From Aphelenchoides besseyi (lineage: Eukaryota; Nematoda; Chromadorea; Rhabditida; Aphelenchoididae), in NCBI GenBank assembly GCA_024699855.1, contig JAMPIQ010000001.1, positions 4,836,001 through 4,900,000 of the forward strand: a stretch of DNA of 64,000 nt, in the 5' to 3' direction. The stretch's first letter is position 1, and each line of letters begins with the position of its first letter. Below, one piece after another: positions 1-11,808 of the stretch. The translations under genes and the position numbers were made by a program. A model generated the notes under the pieces. It was not told the origin of the DNA and made no database searches. It saw nothing but the letters and a program-made list of their open reading frames with translations.

Positions 1-3000
1 GTCTAAGCGTTCTAGGAACTCGGCACAAACCAAACGCGACCTCTTGGCGGGACTGATTCTCATCAATCGTCGAATTTTCGGTAGAAAAAGTGGCAAGAAC
101 ACGCGAAAAACTTCGGTTTCCTCGTTCAGAACTCGTTGAACCAAAATAGCAACAACTTCGGATTGAGCAATCAAACGAAGATCCAAATCCTAAACTCAAC
201 TTTTCCACTGACTACTTTAAATTCTACAAACCGATAGTTGTGCCATTTGCAGTCCATCGGTACTATCCGTTGATGGACGAGTAGCTTTAACGTTCAGACG
301 ACTAACAAACGGATTCGCACGCACCGGGGGTGTAGAAGGCGGTGGTGTTTCTACAGAACCCGTTGGCTCAAAATCCAAGTCCATGCGGTCTCTTGCACCG
401 GTTCCATTGTTGGCTACTTGACCGTCCAAACGCTCCAACGTGTCGAATGAACGTTCAACGAGCGAATCAATCAGACGTATAAAATTCAAGTTGGCATTCG
501 CTGCTCCTTGTTTTTTTGTTACTTTTAGAACATCATCTCTAAATTCGAACATCAAATATGAAACAAATGAGCAATCACTTGGTTGGTCCAATTTGTTTCG
601 CTAACTCGAAAATTGTTTGTAGTTTCGTTGACTGGCTCGCGACTGTTAACCGATATAAGTTGGCTGGTTGGTCCCCGTTTATCAGTTTTTGAATGAGATA
701 TTTGAGTGAAGGTCGTGAATCGAACTCGGAAGCCACTCCATCAATCGCATCTAAGCAGACAATCAATGTGCCCAATTGTACTCGACTGAGTTTATGTCGC
801 AATGGTTGGGTGTTTGGCAAGCTAAAAGAACGAGAGAATCCGCCATCACTAAACGAGTTCGTTGATGGGGCACCGAGAAGGAGCTGAGCGAAGAGTTGCA
901 AGAGTGCTTGTGCACTCATCAATCCGGCGATCAACTCGTCTATTGAAACAGCTCTGAAAATATAAGTTGTATGTGTCTAATCCCAAATTTCATACTTTTC
1001 AGCCGTTGTACTATGCGTCTGTTGTTGGGTGGTTTTGGGTTGAAAAACGAAAATGTACGCGAACTGCGGTTTCTGTGTTGGATCACCATCACTATCAACC
1101 GACGCGATACGCTTCATCGCTCCACTCGATTTCTCTGCTGAGTCGCGAGCTTCGATTTGAAATATCTGATGGGCCATTGCACGTAGTTCTGCATAATCGA
1201 CGTTCTGCGAATCCTGACGCACAACGACATGAACTTCGCCGATATCCCCGTTTACATCAACCGAATTCGGAACAAATTTAGACACCAGTTTTCGCACAGG
1301 CAAGACAGACAAACAGCTAAATAGAGGACTTTATTTTGCATTTGCACACCAATTACCTTGCTTTCCAAAGTGCTCTGACAACTATCGACCATAAACTTTC
1401 GGTGAATTCCGAGCCTACAGAAAGAATCAGATGACGTAAACAGGCGCTTCCCGTTCCCGCAACAAACGGCGACGAATGAGATAGAAAATCGCAATAAAGA
1501 ATTAGTAAATCCACAACCAACTTCTCATTCCATGCATTCAATGGATCGTATCTATAAAGTCCAGACTTCGAGAGCAAATACTGCAAACGTTACCGAACAT
1601 AATCGGCAGCCAATTCGGTGAAAATAGTTGTGGCTTGTTTCAAACTTCGAGATGATTGAGGAATTTGACTCGACGGTAAGAATCCGGAATGTTCACGACG
1701 AGCCCACTTCTGTAAGAGCGGAATAATTACACTGCAGATCGCATAAGAACCAAACGACAGTCCTGAATCTCAGTCAATTGACAAAATCGAAATTTCGATT
1801 ACCAATTTTGCCAGTTTTTAAACCACCCACTAAATCGGCGATTCCAACTAACAGTTTGGACAAAATCGACCGGGAACAAGTGAGTATGAGACCAACAAGC
1901 TCGTCCATCAGACTTAACATCAACTCCACAACACACTTCTGTCCATCCGTCCATTCAACCCATGGATAGGAATCGTATGGGCCTTAAAGAACAAGTGAAC
2001 GTTAAACATCTCGAACTTACAAGAGATTCTTTCGTTTAATTTTTTTGGTTGAACAGCAAAATTTTCGTCTTCCAACAAATCGCCGGCTAAATCGGAAACG
2101 TCTGAGAGCTTGGCATCAACTATCGATTCATCGACCACTACAGCCGACTTCTCACGATTCTTAAGACGATTTAAGATTGCGACGGAAGTTGGAAAGGTTG
2201 ATGAAGTTGCAGAAGTAACGAAAAATCGTTCTAACAGACGTTGAAGTTCGAGAATAAGTGAAAAGACTGTACTTCCAATTTCGGTATCTCGATTAGTTTC
2301 ACTTGTTGGCATGGAATCAGAATCTAATAGCACTACAAACAAACTTGTCGACTAATTTGCTTTCACTTTACGCACATTTTTCGAAGCCATCGGTGGATTG
2401 CAAGTAGTGAACAACACAGTGTACAAATTCGAGAGCAGTTGGCACTAATACTGTTGGATCGGCAATTGCGATGTAGCGACGAAAGACGGAAATTACTGCA
2501 TAGTTGGCCGGAGTTAAGGTCGATTGAGTTGGAATCTCATCTACGATTCCAGAAATATCAGCTAAATCAATTAGCTTTGAGTATGACTTCAATACAGTAC
2601 CTTGTTTTTTTGATATTGGTGAGATTCGGATCGCCTTCAGCGCACCAAACAATGGCTTCCAACCGGAACCCAGTTGGTGTGGAATGTCTTGTATGAAGTT
2701 CGACAGATTGGAAACGATATGCTCTTGGGTCTCCTCATTACAAACGTCCGTACACAGAACGTTTTGATACGAAGTTAACAGCGATTGATGGAAAGAAGAT
2801 CTTGGTGGTTCGATTGTCATCAGGGCCCGCATGCATTCGTAAAGAACAGTGATGGCTAATCGAGCAATTTCGGGTGGAAACTTTGATCCTGAGGTCTGAA
2901 AGCATTTTCACTAAACACCTGATCTCTTCTGCTGACTTCAATCAGATGATCTTTGACTGCGCCCCAAATTCGCATCAAATGAGCTAACGGTCGTTTTTGA

Positions 3001-6000
3001 GCTCCGCTAACCACAACTCGTGAAATTCTGGACAATTCACTGGATGGAACGTAGATCTCCAGAATCACTGACGATGACGCGTTTTCTATCGTTCTCAAAT
3101 GATCTTCGTCCGCGGTACACATCGAGCCAATGAATTTGCACAAGGCGGGTAAATTCAAGACCTTTGGTGCATCTTCGAAAAGACTGCAAACGTTATACGT
3201 AATGAAATGGAGTCGAAAACAAACCCGTCGATTTTCAACATCAACTCATCAAGCACTCGACCAACGGTGGCCAAAGACAAGTCGTTTTGCGAGATTTTAC
3301 CCAAAAGATCGTTTAATGACACTTCCGAAGCATCGTAGACGGTGTTGGCGGTTTTGGTCAAACGAAACAAATACCTTTCCAATTCGACTACGTACTCAAC
3401 CGTTCGAACCGTGTATTTCCAGCAACTCGACGAGAGGGTACCGCATTCGACACAGTTTTCAAGGACCAGATCAATGCACAGCGCATCGATTCGGTTTATT
3501 CGCCACGGTTTTCGTGTTTCTATTCCAACGCTCTTGACCACAAACTCTCGAAGGTCTTCGAGCAAACATATCTCCTCGCCAATGCGCTCGAAGATCCACG
3601 TAATCTCCGAACCGAGACCTGAAAACTAAAACCCGTGATTGTGAACTGTGAACTCAATTTACGTAGTTTGAGAAGTAACTTTAAAAGTGAAGCTGTCGCT
3701 TCAAATGTCGCCTCAACTCCATCGGTTTGAAGTTTTTCCGTCGAACATTTTTTGTCCAATTTCAGCGAGAATTTCGTTAAAATTGACAGGACGGTGCTCC
3801 AACTCGATGCCAATTGATTTCGAATCCAACTTTGAACTAAACCACTGAATAGGATTCTAATCATCATAATTCACCCACAATTCAAATATCGATCGTCCAC
3901 AACTGTTCGTTTGTTTTCCCTCTCCTTTGCATCATCGTCCCTGGCCGTCGAAAGTAAACGTTTGTTGTGACCATCGTAGTCTGTAATGAACTCAAACGAC
4001 ACTATTCACTTCTTATCTACCTTCAATCATTTGCATTAATACCGTTTCCTCGGTGCAATCGATCTCCGCAAACAGATTTCCACTTACAATTCCATCGTAA
4101 ACAGCATTAAGCCAGTTTTCGTTCGCGTATACGATACAACCACTACCCGTCACTTGTCCAAAGAATGCCGCCTAAACTTCCAATTGAAATTCTTCGACTG
4201 GTTGAAAAACAAACCCTGTCGAATCTCTCATCACCTTCCGATCTCAAACCAAAACTCAACGCCGCCCAGCATGTCAAATAAGCAGCATCCGTACTCAACA
4301 ACGATTGGTTTTGATTGTGTTCTGCTTCGAGATCAGTAAACTCTGTAAACATATTCTTTACCATCAAGTCTATTTCCAATCACCATCTGCAATCCTTGCT
4401 GCAAACTCCTGAACTTTCGAATCGATCGTCTGCCAGTCGTCAATCTTTTGCCATTCGCCAATCGACGACTTCAAGCGCGATACAAACTCTTCAGCCAAAT
4501 GCTCTGCTTCGTCGTTCGTTATTCTCCGCTTCAACATACGAACTTTTCCGCTGCTAATCGTCATTCTGTTTTCTCCGTTTGTTGTTGCGGCTGCTCGTAG
4601 AATTTCATGAACGATCGGAGTGTAGCGATCGCATTGACCGGGATTCAACTGACCATGTAGACCAACAAACAGTGCATTCATAACAGCAATCGAATCTCTT
4701 GCGCCTTCCAAACTAGCAGTCTTTGAACACTCCTCCAAACACGACAAAACCACCGGCCAAAATTGAGGTTCTCGGGCACACAAGTCGAGAAACTCAACGA
4801 AACGCGATTCCGTTGAGAACAACTATAACTCCCAGTTTCTTTGACATATACGCATCACTTACTCGCTTCAACAACTTCAACGCTTCACCTCGCCGAGAAA
4901 CATTCGGCAACAAGAGAGCATTCCGCAACAATTCCAAAGCCAACGGCTCGGCATCAGGAACTCTTGCTAACAAACGGACCACTTGTTCGATCACTCTTAA
5001 ACAATCGTCGGCGGTTGCTTGTCTCTATGACCTACTGATAAAACGATCGAGCGGATTCGGGAAACGAAAAGACGTTGAATTTGATTGGCGTCGTTGGAGT
5101 TCGACTGAGCAGCGATTTCGTGGGCGGCGGTTTCTCGTCTGCTGCAGCGTGAAGTAAGCAAATCAAACAGGGAGCCAGTTCGGTGCTGAAGACGTTTAGC
5201 AGAGGTTGATGTTTATGAAATGAATCCGGCTGAGCGCTCAGAATCGAATAAACGGAATCCAACGACAATTGCAATTCATCAGCACTTTCGGCAGTTGATA
5301 ATCGGCGGTAGATTTCGGACAAAAGAGCGGTCATGTCCATGAACACGGCAATTTCTTCTTGACTCGGATTGGTATGTTGGATCTTAACGATTGCTTAAAA
5401 ACATTGAATAGAAAATACATACTACTTTGGCGTGTCGATTTGAACAAAACGAATTCAAGAATTGTGTGATAGCGGCTCGCACCGCCAACTTCACACTCAC
5501 TTCTTCTGTGACAAAGGTTTTTGTGCAGATCTAAACATTGAAGCCCGCTATTGATCAAGATGTTGTAAATTACTTGTAGTGCATTATAAACATCATTCAG
5601 TGTGACAGTGACCTCGTTACTCGAAATTAGCTGCACAATCACGGTCAATAGTTGACATTGAATTTGTTTATCCCATTCCGGTAGTTGTTCCAAACTCTTC
5701 AACATTTGAACACTTAGAGCATCTTCCGGCTTCTTTGTAGAGGTATCAGTTAGCAACGTCGAATCTCTGAGCATTAACTGAAACGCTGTTTATAGTCGAA
5801 ATGACGAGAACACAAACCTGCAATCCCTCCAAAGCAATCAAGGATAATTTCGGTTTTCCAGCCGAAAGGGCTAATCGAAACACTGTGAAACACTTTGCTC
5901 GTTTTTCGTGCGATGGCACTGCTGGAATTTTAACAGATTCTGTAGAACCATTAGCCTTAAAAACAAAAATACGATATCAAACCTTTAGCCACATGAATAG

Positions 6001-6067
6001 CATCTATCAAACCGGAAACAGATTTCGTGTCTGATATCGTCCCTAGTTTGGTTAGTAATGACTCCAT
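1..6067 (-). CDS. ARFGEF3/BIG3-like Sec7-family protein (3' end truncated by the window)
   Basis: Many short exons on the minus strand read in order like vertebrate ARFGEF3 (BIG3), a large member of the BIG/Sec7 Arf-GEF family. The start is ATG at 6067 (MESLLTKLG). Landmarks in order are a segment ending KPLFGALKAI, matching the BIG3 block SGWRPLFSALE (about 2.65 kb); RPLAHLMRIWGAVKDHLIE (about 2.97 kb); FTESLWSIVVRALW (about 1.36 kb); ELRAMAHQIFQIEA (about 1.16 kb); EFDSRPSLKYLIQKL and ANLYRLTV (about 0.7 kb). The last readable exon (1-190) ends AEFLERLD, close to the family C terminus, so probably only a few codons are missing. No clear Sec7 catalytic glutamate segment was found, and vertebrate BIG3 is thought to be a degenerate GEF. 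Expected role, by homology only: regulation of secretory granule or Golgi traffic. Introns are about 45-60 nt. Confidence 0.8.
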
Positions 6068-7224
6068 CTGAAAGATAACTTCAAGCCGTGAGCTGTGTAA
6101 TGCGAAGAATATAAGAAACAATCCTCGTGACAAAGCGTATTGGACTCTAAAAGCTAAGAACACGAGGTTCAAGTGCGGAATTCGAACTTTTACAATGAAA
6201 AACGCGTCAGATGTCACCAAATCGAAGCTACAAGTGATGACATGTCGAAAACGTAAACAGCATTGCGGAAGAAGAGAAATGAAAACCGTTCGGTCTTTTT
6301 TTGTCCGAAGCCTTTTGACTTTCAGGAATTCCGGAGGTCATGAATTGATAGAGAGATGACGAATTCTCAACTACACGTTCGGGTTTGGTGCCAAGAACGA
6401 GTTCAGTGGACTAACAAAAAGACAAAGAAATTCGATGCACTATGCTTCATTAAAACCCTGTCAGTTGACAACGAGATAAGCGCAGATGCGAATTGGAGTT
6501 TAACTAGGACTCGAGTAAAAGAACAGCAAAAAAGATGTTTTCGTTTACACGACCAAAAATTTGATTAAACTCGAAAGAATACGAAATTATGTTTTCTCGC
6601 TCAAATCAACAGCATTTGGCTGATGGAATATCCAGACACCTGAAGACGGGAGAAGCAAACGAAAGTTTCAGAGCCACTTTCGAATCGCGGCAACTCGACT
6701 TCAAACAACGAACTTAACAAACAACCAATTTCAATGCGATTCCCGTTAATGAGTAATCAAGCAAAACAAAAATTTTCGTGGATGCCAAGAAAAAGCAAAA
6801 TGCAATTTTGGTCAACGGGCTTTCTCTTTCGTGTAGTACGTGGCCAGAAATGTGGAACGAAGGAAACGAGAAAATGCCGCTGGCGAGAACCCTGCGGACT
6901 TCTATTGGACGCTCTTTGCCGCTTTTATGTCCATTGATGCGGTTGGACTTTTAAAGAAATGACGCGCCACCCCCGCACTCAACTGCATTGCTTCCAATGA
7001 AAAACATCGAAGTTGATGTAAAACTCGACTTGAAAGTAACTGAGATACGTAATGAATCACATCGGAAATGTCTAGTGCTTGCCATCAGGTTTAAAAATTG
7101 TTTGCGTTTGCTTTGAAAAGTAAGAGTGAGAACGTAAATGCAAATTCGGGTAACCAACTTCTCTGAACTCATTTGCTGGCTGACAGAAGCGGCAGCTTCT
7201 TTGTTTGAACTGATTTCCGGAACG
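6068..7224. other. Intergenic region between divergent genes
   Basis: This stretch separates the minus-strand ARFGEF3-like start from the plus-strand Sec24 start and should hold both promoters. The short open frames here (for example 6356-6568 and 6734-6937) have no family resemblance and no convincing splice partners. I see no RNA gene or repeat in it. Confidence 0.5.
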
Positions 7225-9875
7225 ATGAATTCCGGACTTTTTGACGCGCCAACTGAAATCAATCGACAAGCCGAAGAAGTCCGTGATCGATGTTTCCGAA
7301 CTGGACGACCAACAGCCGCAGTTCCACCCATTGCTTTGGTTCCATTTTCTGTTCAAGATACTGGTCAGACTATTCATCTGATCGTTTTCAATTGCTTGCA
7401 GGAAACGTGAATCCAAATTTCATACGCTCATCGTTGTATCGGCCGCCGAAACGCGTTCAAACGTTTCGCGAAGTTCATTTTCCGTTCTCTTTGGCTGTGC
7501 GACCGTTCGCTCCGTTGACTGAAAACGAAGTAACTTGCAGGAAACCCATCAGTCTAAATATCTTTTCAGACACCACTACCTGTCATTCCACTGAACAATC
7601 CGCCTCGATGTTTCAAGTGCAAGTCATTTGTTGGACCATCGACGGTAATCACTCAACAGAAATTTGAATGTGGAATTTGCGGGTGAGTCGAAGAAAAGAA
7701 GTTAAAATGATTGGTTTAGAACTTACAATGCAATTCCAACTGATTACGCAATTCGTCTTCACAATTGGAAGAAACAAACTTATGGATTTCCAAGTCCAAC
7801 TCCCGAGTCTCAATTTGGTGCTTACGAATTCGAAATCGAATCTCAAACACAGAAATCCGTTTGTTTTGTTTTTCTGTTGGACATTTCGGAGGTGGCTAAA
7901 CGTGCGGGTGTGATCGAGTTGTTTGTTCGCAACATTCCAATGCTTATGAACGACTTCAAACGGTGAGTCTGAAGATACACGTCAGTGAGCAAATTCTAGA
8001 GCAAATTTGGACGTCAAAGTTGGAATGGTCGCCTTCGATTCGGCTCTTCATTATCTCGACCTTTACAATCCCAATCATCCGCGCTTATGTTCGATTGTTG
8101 AGTTGGATGAGATCTTCGTTCCGTGTTTAAGTGGCCTTCTAGTTAGCTCGGAGGCTTTTGGTTGCGCATTTAACAAGTTCGTTGACCCATTAAGCTGGTG
8201 GAGAGTGTTTGTTTAGATTTGGAGATCAAATTTTGAACTCACTTTCAACTGCTTCAACCAAGCCAACAATCTTCGGAACAGCGATCGAGTTTGTCATCCA
8301 AATCTTGAAGGATCAAATTGGAAAAGTTGCGATCGTTCAGTCAACTTCTGAAGTTTCCGATTGTCGAGGAAAATTGAACAAAAGTCAAAACCAAAATCTT
8401 GAAACACGACCGATTGCTTGGGTGAGTTGCATGTGATTGAGATTAAAGACTTGTTAATTGCAGTACGATCTTATGCCTGCAAACGATTACTACGAGAAGT
8501 TGGGAATCAAATGTGCGCAGTCGGGAATCTCTTTCGATCTCATGATTTTGAATTCGAAGTACAATGATCTGAAGACAGTGGAGCCATTGATTACTTTGAC
8601 TGGTGGACAGATTACTTACTACCCGAACTTCAATCTTTTGGCTGATGGACGTCGTGTTGTTTACGATCTTTACGGACTTTTACATCGCGAATTCGGCTTT
8701 CATTCCTCGTTGACGATGTCTTACTCTGCAAACTTGAAACTACTGGACATTCATAGTGGTGGATGGACGAATCCGAAGAACGGAAATTTGACTGGAAACT
8801 TTGATTCAAATTGGACTGCACAATTCAATTTCGATTATACTTCCGATTTTGGAGCCAATGAAGATGCGCATTTTCAGGTAACTTGTAGTGTTCGATAAAC
8901 TGAGATTGTGCTTCAGGTTGCTGTCGCGTACACGACTGGAAGCGGAAAGCGTCGAATTCGTGTACTCAATCTTCGTCTCATGACCACCAATCACTACGAA
9001 GAGATTTACAGCGGAATAGACGTCAGCTCGCTGGTGAGTTTGGATTTGAAAAACAAAGTAAAGGTATTAGGTCTCACATTTCATGAAGGAAGCCCGTTTT
9101 CGAGCGATGAAAAATTGGTCGAAAGTGGACGTTTTAGATTCAATGTCTCGACTTCTGATCAACTCCTTGAGTACTTATCGTCGTCGTCAATTTTCGGACC
9201 ATTCATTGAACGATTTGATCATTCCAACGCAAATTCGAGTTCTTCCATTTTTTGTTCATGGAATTCTACGAACGAGCTTGTTTGACGAGTGTAAGAACAA
9301 TGAGATCTTCTATTTCAATGAGCAGTTACAGCTTTGAATGCATCTTTGGATGAACGTGCTTTTTTAAATCATTTGGTTTTGACTATGAGCCCTGAAGATG
9401 TTCTCCGTTATGTTTGTCCACGTGTCATTTCGGTCAAACAAACTGACAGCCATTTTCCATTACATCGTCCTTCGTTCAATCGCATTCAATCCAACGGTCC
9501 GTGGCTAATTGAGAATGGAATTGACGCGATTCTTTACCTCAACGACACTGTCGACGTTCAATGGTTAAGAGAAGTTTTCGGTTGTGAACACCCGAAAAAA
9601 ATTGATGATGAGGTTTGAAACAGTTTTCTTTAAATTCAATCCGAGCTATTTAGACTGTGATTCCTAAATCGACCAATCCAACTTCACAGTTGTTTTGTTG
9701 TTTGTGGGATGAGTTGAATGCCGGTCGAACACGTCAATTGGGATTTCGAGTTGTGCACCAAAAATCTGTCCATTTTCTACGTAGTTTACTGACTGAAGAC
9801 ACCTATGATCTTCAAATGGGTTTCGAGACTTTCCTTCGTTTTGTCCATGGCAATATCCGCAGCTTGCTCAAATAA
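7225..9875 (+). CDS. Sec24 COPII coat subunit (Sec24C/D type)
   Basis: Sec24 is the cargo-binding subunit of the COPII coat at ER exit sites. The proposed start is ATG 7225 (MNSGLFDAPTEI). A 43-nt intron (GTCAGA to GCAG, ending 7400) joins QDTG to NVNPNFIRSSLY, matching the NPxFIRxTxY block before the zinc finger. The zinc finger follows at about 7570-7680 as CFKCKSF then CGICG. The trunk (vWA-like) domain includes FVFLLDISEVAKRAG and VKVGMVAFDSALH, then YDLMPANDYYEKL and LTGGQITYYPNF. A beta-sandwich/helical region with YTTGSGKRRIRVLNL and a gelsolin-like region (WLIENGIDAILYLND) lead to MGFETFLRFVHGNIRSLLK and a stop at 9875. The long Pro/Gln-rich N terminus of most Sec24 proteins is absent, so an upstream exon may have been missed. 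Similarity is closer to SEC24C/D than to A/B. Confidence 0.9.
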
Positions 9876-9962
9876 ACTAATCTCTTTAACTATAAGCTTC
9901 GCATCGACTTGATGTAACTTGATTGAATCACTAATTTGCCCATTAGTTTGCATATCGAAGGA

Positions 9963-9970
9963 TATAAAAG
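9963..9970 (+). promoter_or_regulatory. TATA box of the 44-residue peptide gene
   Basis: A TATAAAA run lies about 90 bp upstream of the ATG at 10058. It follows the end of the Sec24 gene by about 90 bp, which argues for an independent promoter. Position is good to within a base or two. Confidence 0.5.
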
Positions 9971-10057
9971 AAGCTGACTGACAAAGAAGGTCGTCAGTTC
10001 GTCTGGTTCAACTTTTTGCTTCAGCTCTTTTTCGTGCACGTTTCTTTGTTCGCAACG

Positions 10058-10234
10058 ATGGCAGATCAATCGGCTTACATGTGAGTTTTTTGTCATTATT
10101 TTGAACTTCTATTCATTTTCAGGCCCGCTCTCAACACTCAACCCGCCAAACCCAAGGGCTACGCGGATTCGTATGGTCAACAGAAGCCGTCGGTTTACAA
10201 GGAAGAACAATACTGTTTCCAAGAAAAGAAGTGA
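10058..10234 (+). CDS. 44-residue peptide, spliced, unidentified
   Basis: Two exons, 10058-10080 and 10123-10234, are joined across a 42-nt GT-AG intron that splits the ATG (Met8) codon. The product is 44 residues: it starts MADQSAYMPALNTQP, has a central Tyr/Gly/Gln/Lys-rich stretch (GYADSYGQQKPS) and ends EEQYCFQEKK with a single cysteine. There is no signal peptide or membrane segment. A TATA box lies upstream and an AATAAA signal downstream (10275), so it looks like a complete, highly expressed small gene. I do not recognise the family. Confidence 0.6.
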
Positions 10235-10274
10235 TCTTTGTTTCTGCTTTTTGTTGTCGCGTGATGTTTATCCA

Positions 10275-10280
10275 AATAAA
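10275..10280 (+). terminator. AATAAA polyadenylation signal
   Basis: A canonical AATAAA hexamer lies 41 bp after the stop of the 44-residue peptide gene and just before the TA that flanks the fold-back transposon. Confidence 0.5.
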
Positions 10281-10314
10281 CTTTCCGTTTTGATTCTTTT
10301 GTTAGCTAAAAATA

Positions 10315-11086
10315 CAGGGTATCTCAAAAAAGGGCAATCGTGCTGTAACTTTTTAACCAGCCATTGTATGAAGATTCTGTAAAAAGAAACTAAGGTTGTT
10401 TTTGGCCGCGGAGTCGATTGGTCTAATTTTCTGCCGGATCCGACAAGTCCGCAGGCTGCTATGGACAATTTTTTACTCCCAAGCGAGTTTAACGCTGCGA
10501 GTTTTTGCATAAATTTACAAACGCTGCTTCCCATCCTTCATTTTTGTCTTCCTTTTTTTAAAGCGCTGGCGGTATCAATAATCGAAGCGAGGCGAAAATG
10601 GCGTGACGTCGTTATGTCACTTGATGGATGGACTTGATTACAGATTATTTATAACAATTTAAGATTAAAGATTACAGTTCGTTAACAAGATGTTCAATGT
10701 AGCCTCCGTGTTTCCGTACTACCAAAGCAATGCGCTTAAGAAACTCATTAGCCCACAAATTGCACAATGGAATCTCGTGCCCTAGTTCTTCCCATGCTTC
10801 CAAAATCCGGATTGTCATGAGTGAATTGATAACGACTGACCGACATAACGAAGACAAAAATGAAGAATGGGAAGCAGCGTTTGTAAATTTATGCAAAAAC
10901 TCGCAGCGTTAAACTCGCTTGGGAGTAAAAAATTGTCCATAGCAGCCTGCGGACTTGTCGGATCCGGCAGAAAATTAGACCAATCGACTCCGCGGCCAAA
11001 AACAACCTTAGTTTCTTTTTACAGAATCTTCATACAATGGCTGGTTAAAAAGTTACAGCACGATTGCCCTTTTTTGAGATACCCTG
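10315..11086. mobile_element. 772-bp fold-back (non-autonomous Tc1/mariner-type) element
   Basis: The element begins CAGGGTATCTCAAAAAAGGG and ends with the reverse complement, and TA lies directly outside each end (10313-10314 and 11087-11088), the target duplication of the Tc1/mariner superfamily. The terminal inverted repeats are very long, about 230 bp each (roughly 10315-10548 and 10855-11086), so the transcript would fold into a near-perfect hairpin around a 300-bp centre. Both arms carry the same open frame (MGSSVCKFMQKLAA, about 76 residues), which is a consequence of the repeat. A minus-strand frame at 10672-10896 ends NEFLKRIALVVRKHGGYIEHL, which resembles the C-terminal tail of IS630/Tc1-type transposases. 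This suggests an internally deleted derivative. Confidence 0.8.
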
Positions 11087-11806
11087 TAGTAGCTTGATAT
11101 CAATCGGTAAATGCACAATCGGTGGCTCTTTTATTCCAGTTGGCCTAATTTTTAAGTCGGGTAATTTTTGCGATAAAGGAGTCTATGTATGTCAGCCGTA
11201 GATCAGCAAAAAGCCGATTGCGTGTCGATAACTCATCAATTCAACCCTTCTTCGTATTCCACTAGTCAAGTCCACAGCCAGGGGTTGCGCAGTTGTCTCT
11301 TGAATTCAACGTTTGAGAATCAAACTGGAGTTCCGAATGACCGCCGCAAAACAAACTCGACTGTCTCACAAGAATCGAATTCAGCGAAAGCGATCACGTG
11401 GAATAATCGACGAACTTTCAATCTTATATTCAAAGACGCTATGCTTCTTACGTGTTTGTTGCCGTTATTTTCGGAATAATATAATCGCGTATGAGCAAAA
11501 CTCAAAGTGATGACATCGAGTAAATTGACCGTCGGCTTGAATTTGAGCGATGTCTGATTAAAGGAAAAATTATACAAAAAGATTAATTCATGATTCAAGC
11601 TAAAAGACATCAGATTTATACTTTAAAACAGAATAAAATTGCTTTAAATAAAGATGATAAAGAGGAGTTTAAAGGATATTATTTTTAGTAATAAAATTAG
11701 CACATTAGCTCATGGACATTATAAGATTAAACTTTAACGTCAAACTATAACATATGCACTTTATAAGCGTTTAAAATTGGGCGCTTTTCCGTCTCTTGGC
11801 ATTATA
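11087..11806. other. AT-rich interval between two transposons
   Basis: Nothing convincing is present. The open frames at 11189-11510 lack family resemblance and overlap one another in several frames. Base composition is more AT-rich than the neighbouring genes. Confidence 0.4.
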
Positions 11807-11808
11807 TA

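Noticed and set aside
10268..11097. Two identical frames (MGSSVCKFMQKLAA) taken as a duplicated gene
   Set aside because: They are the two arms of the fold-back element's inverted repeat, with no sign of expression or family.
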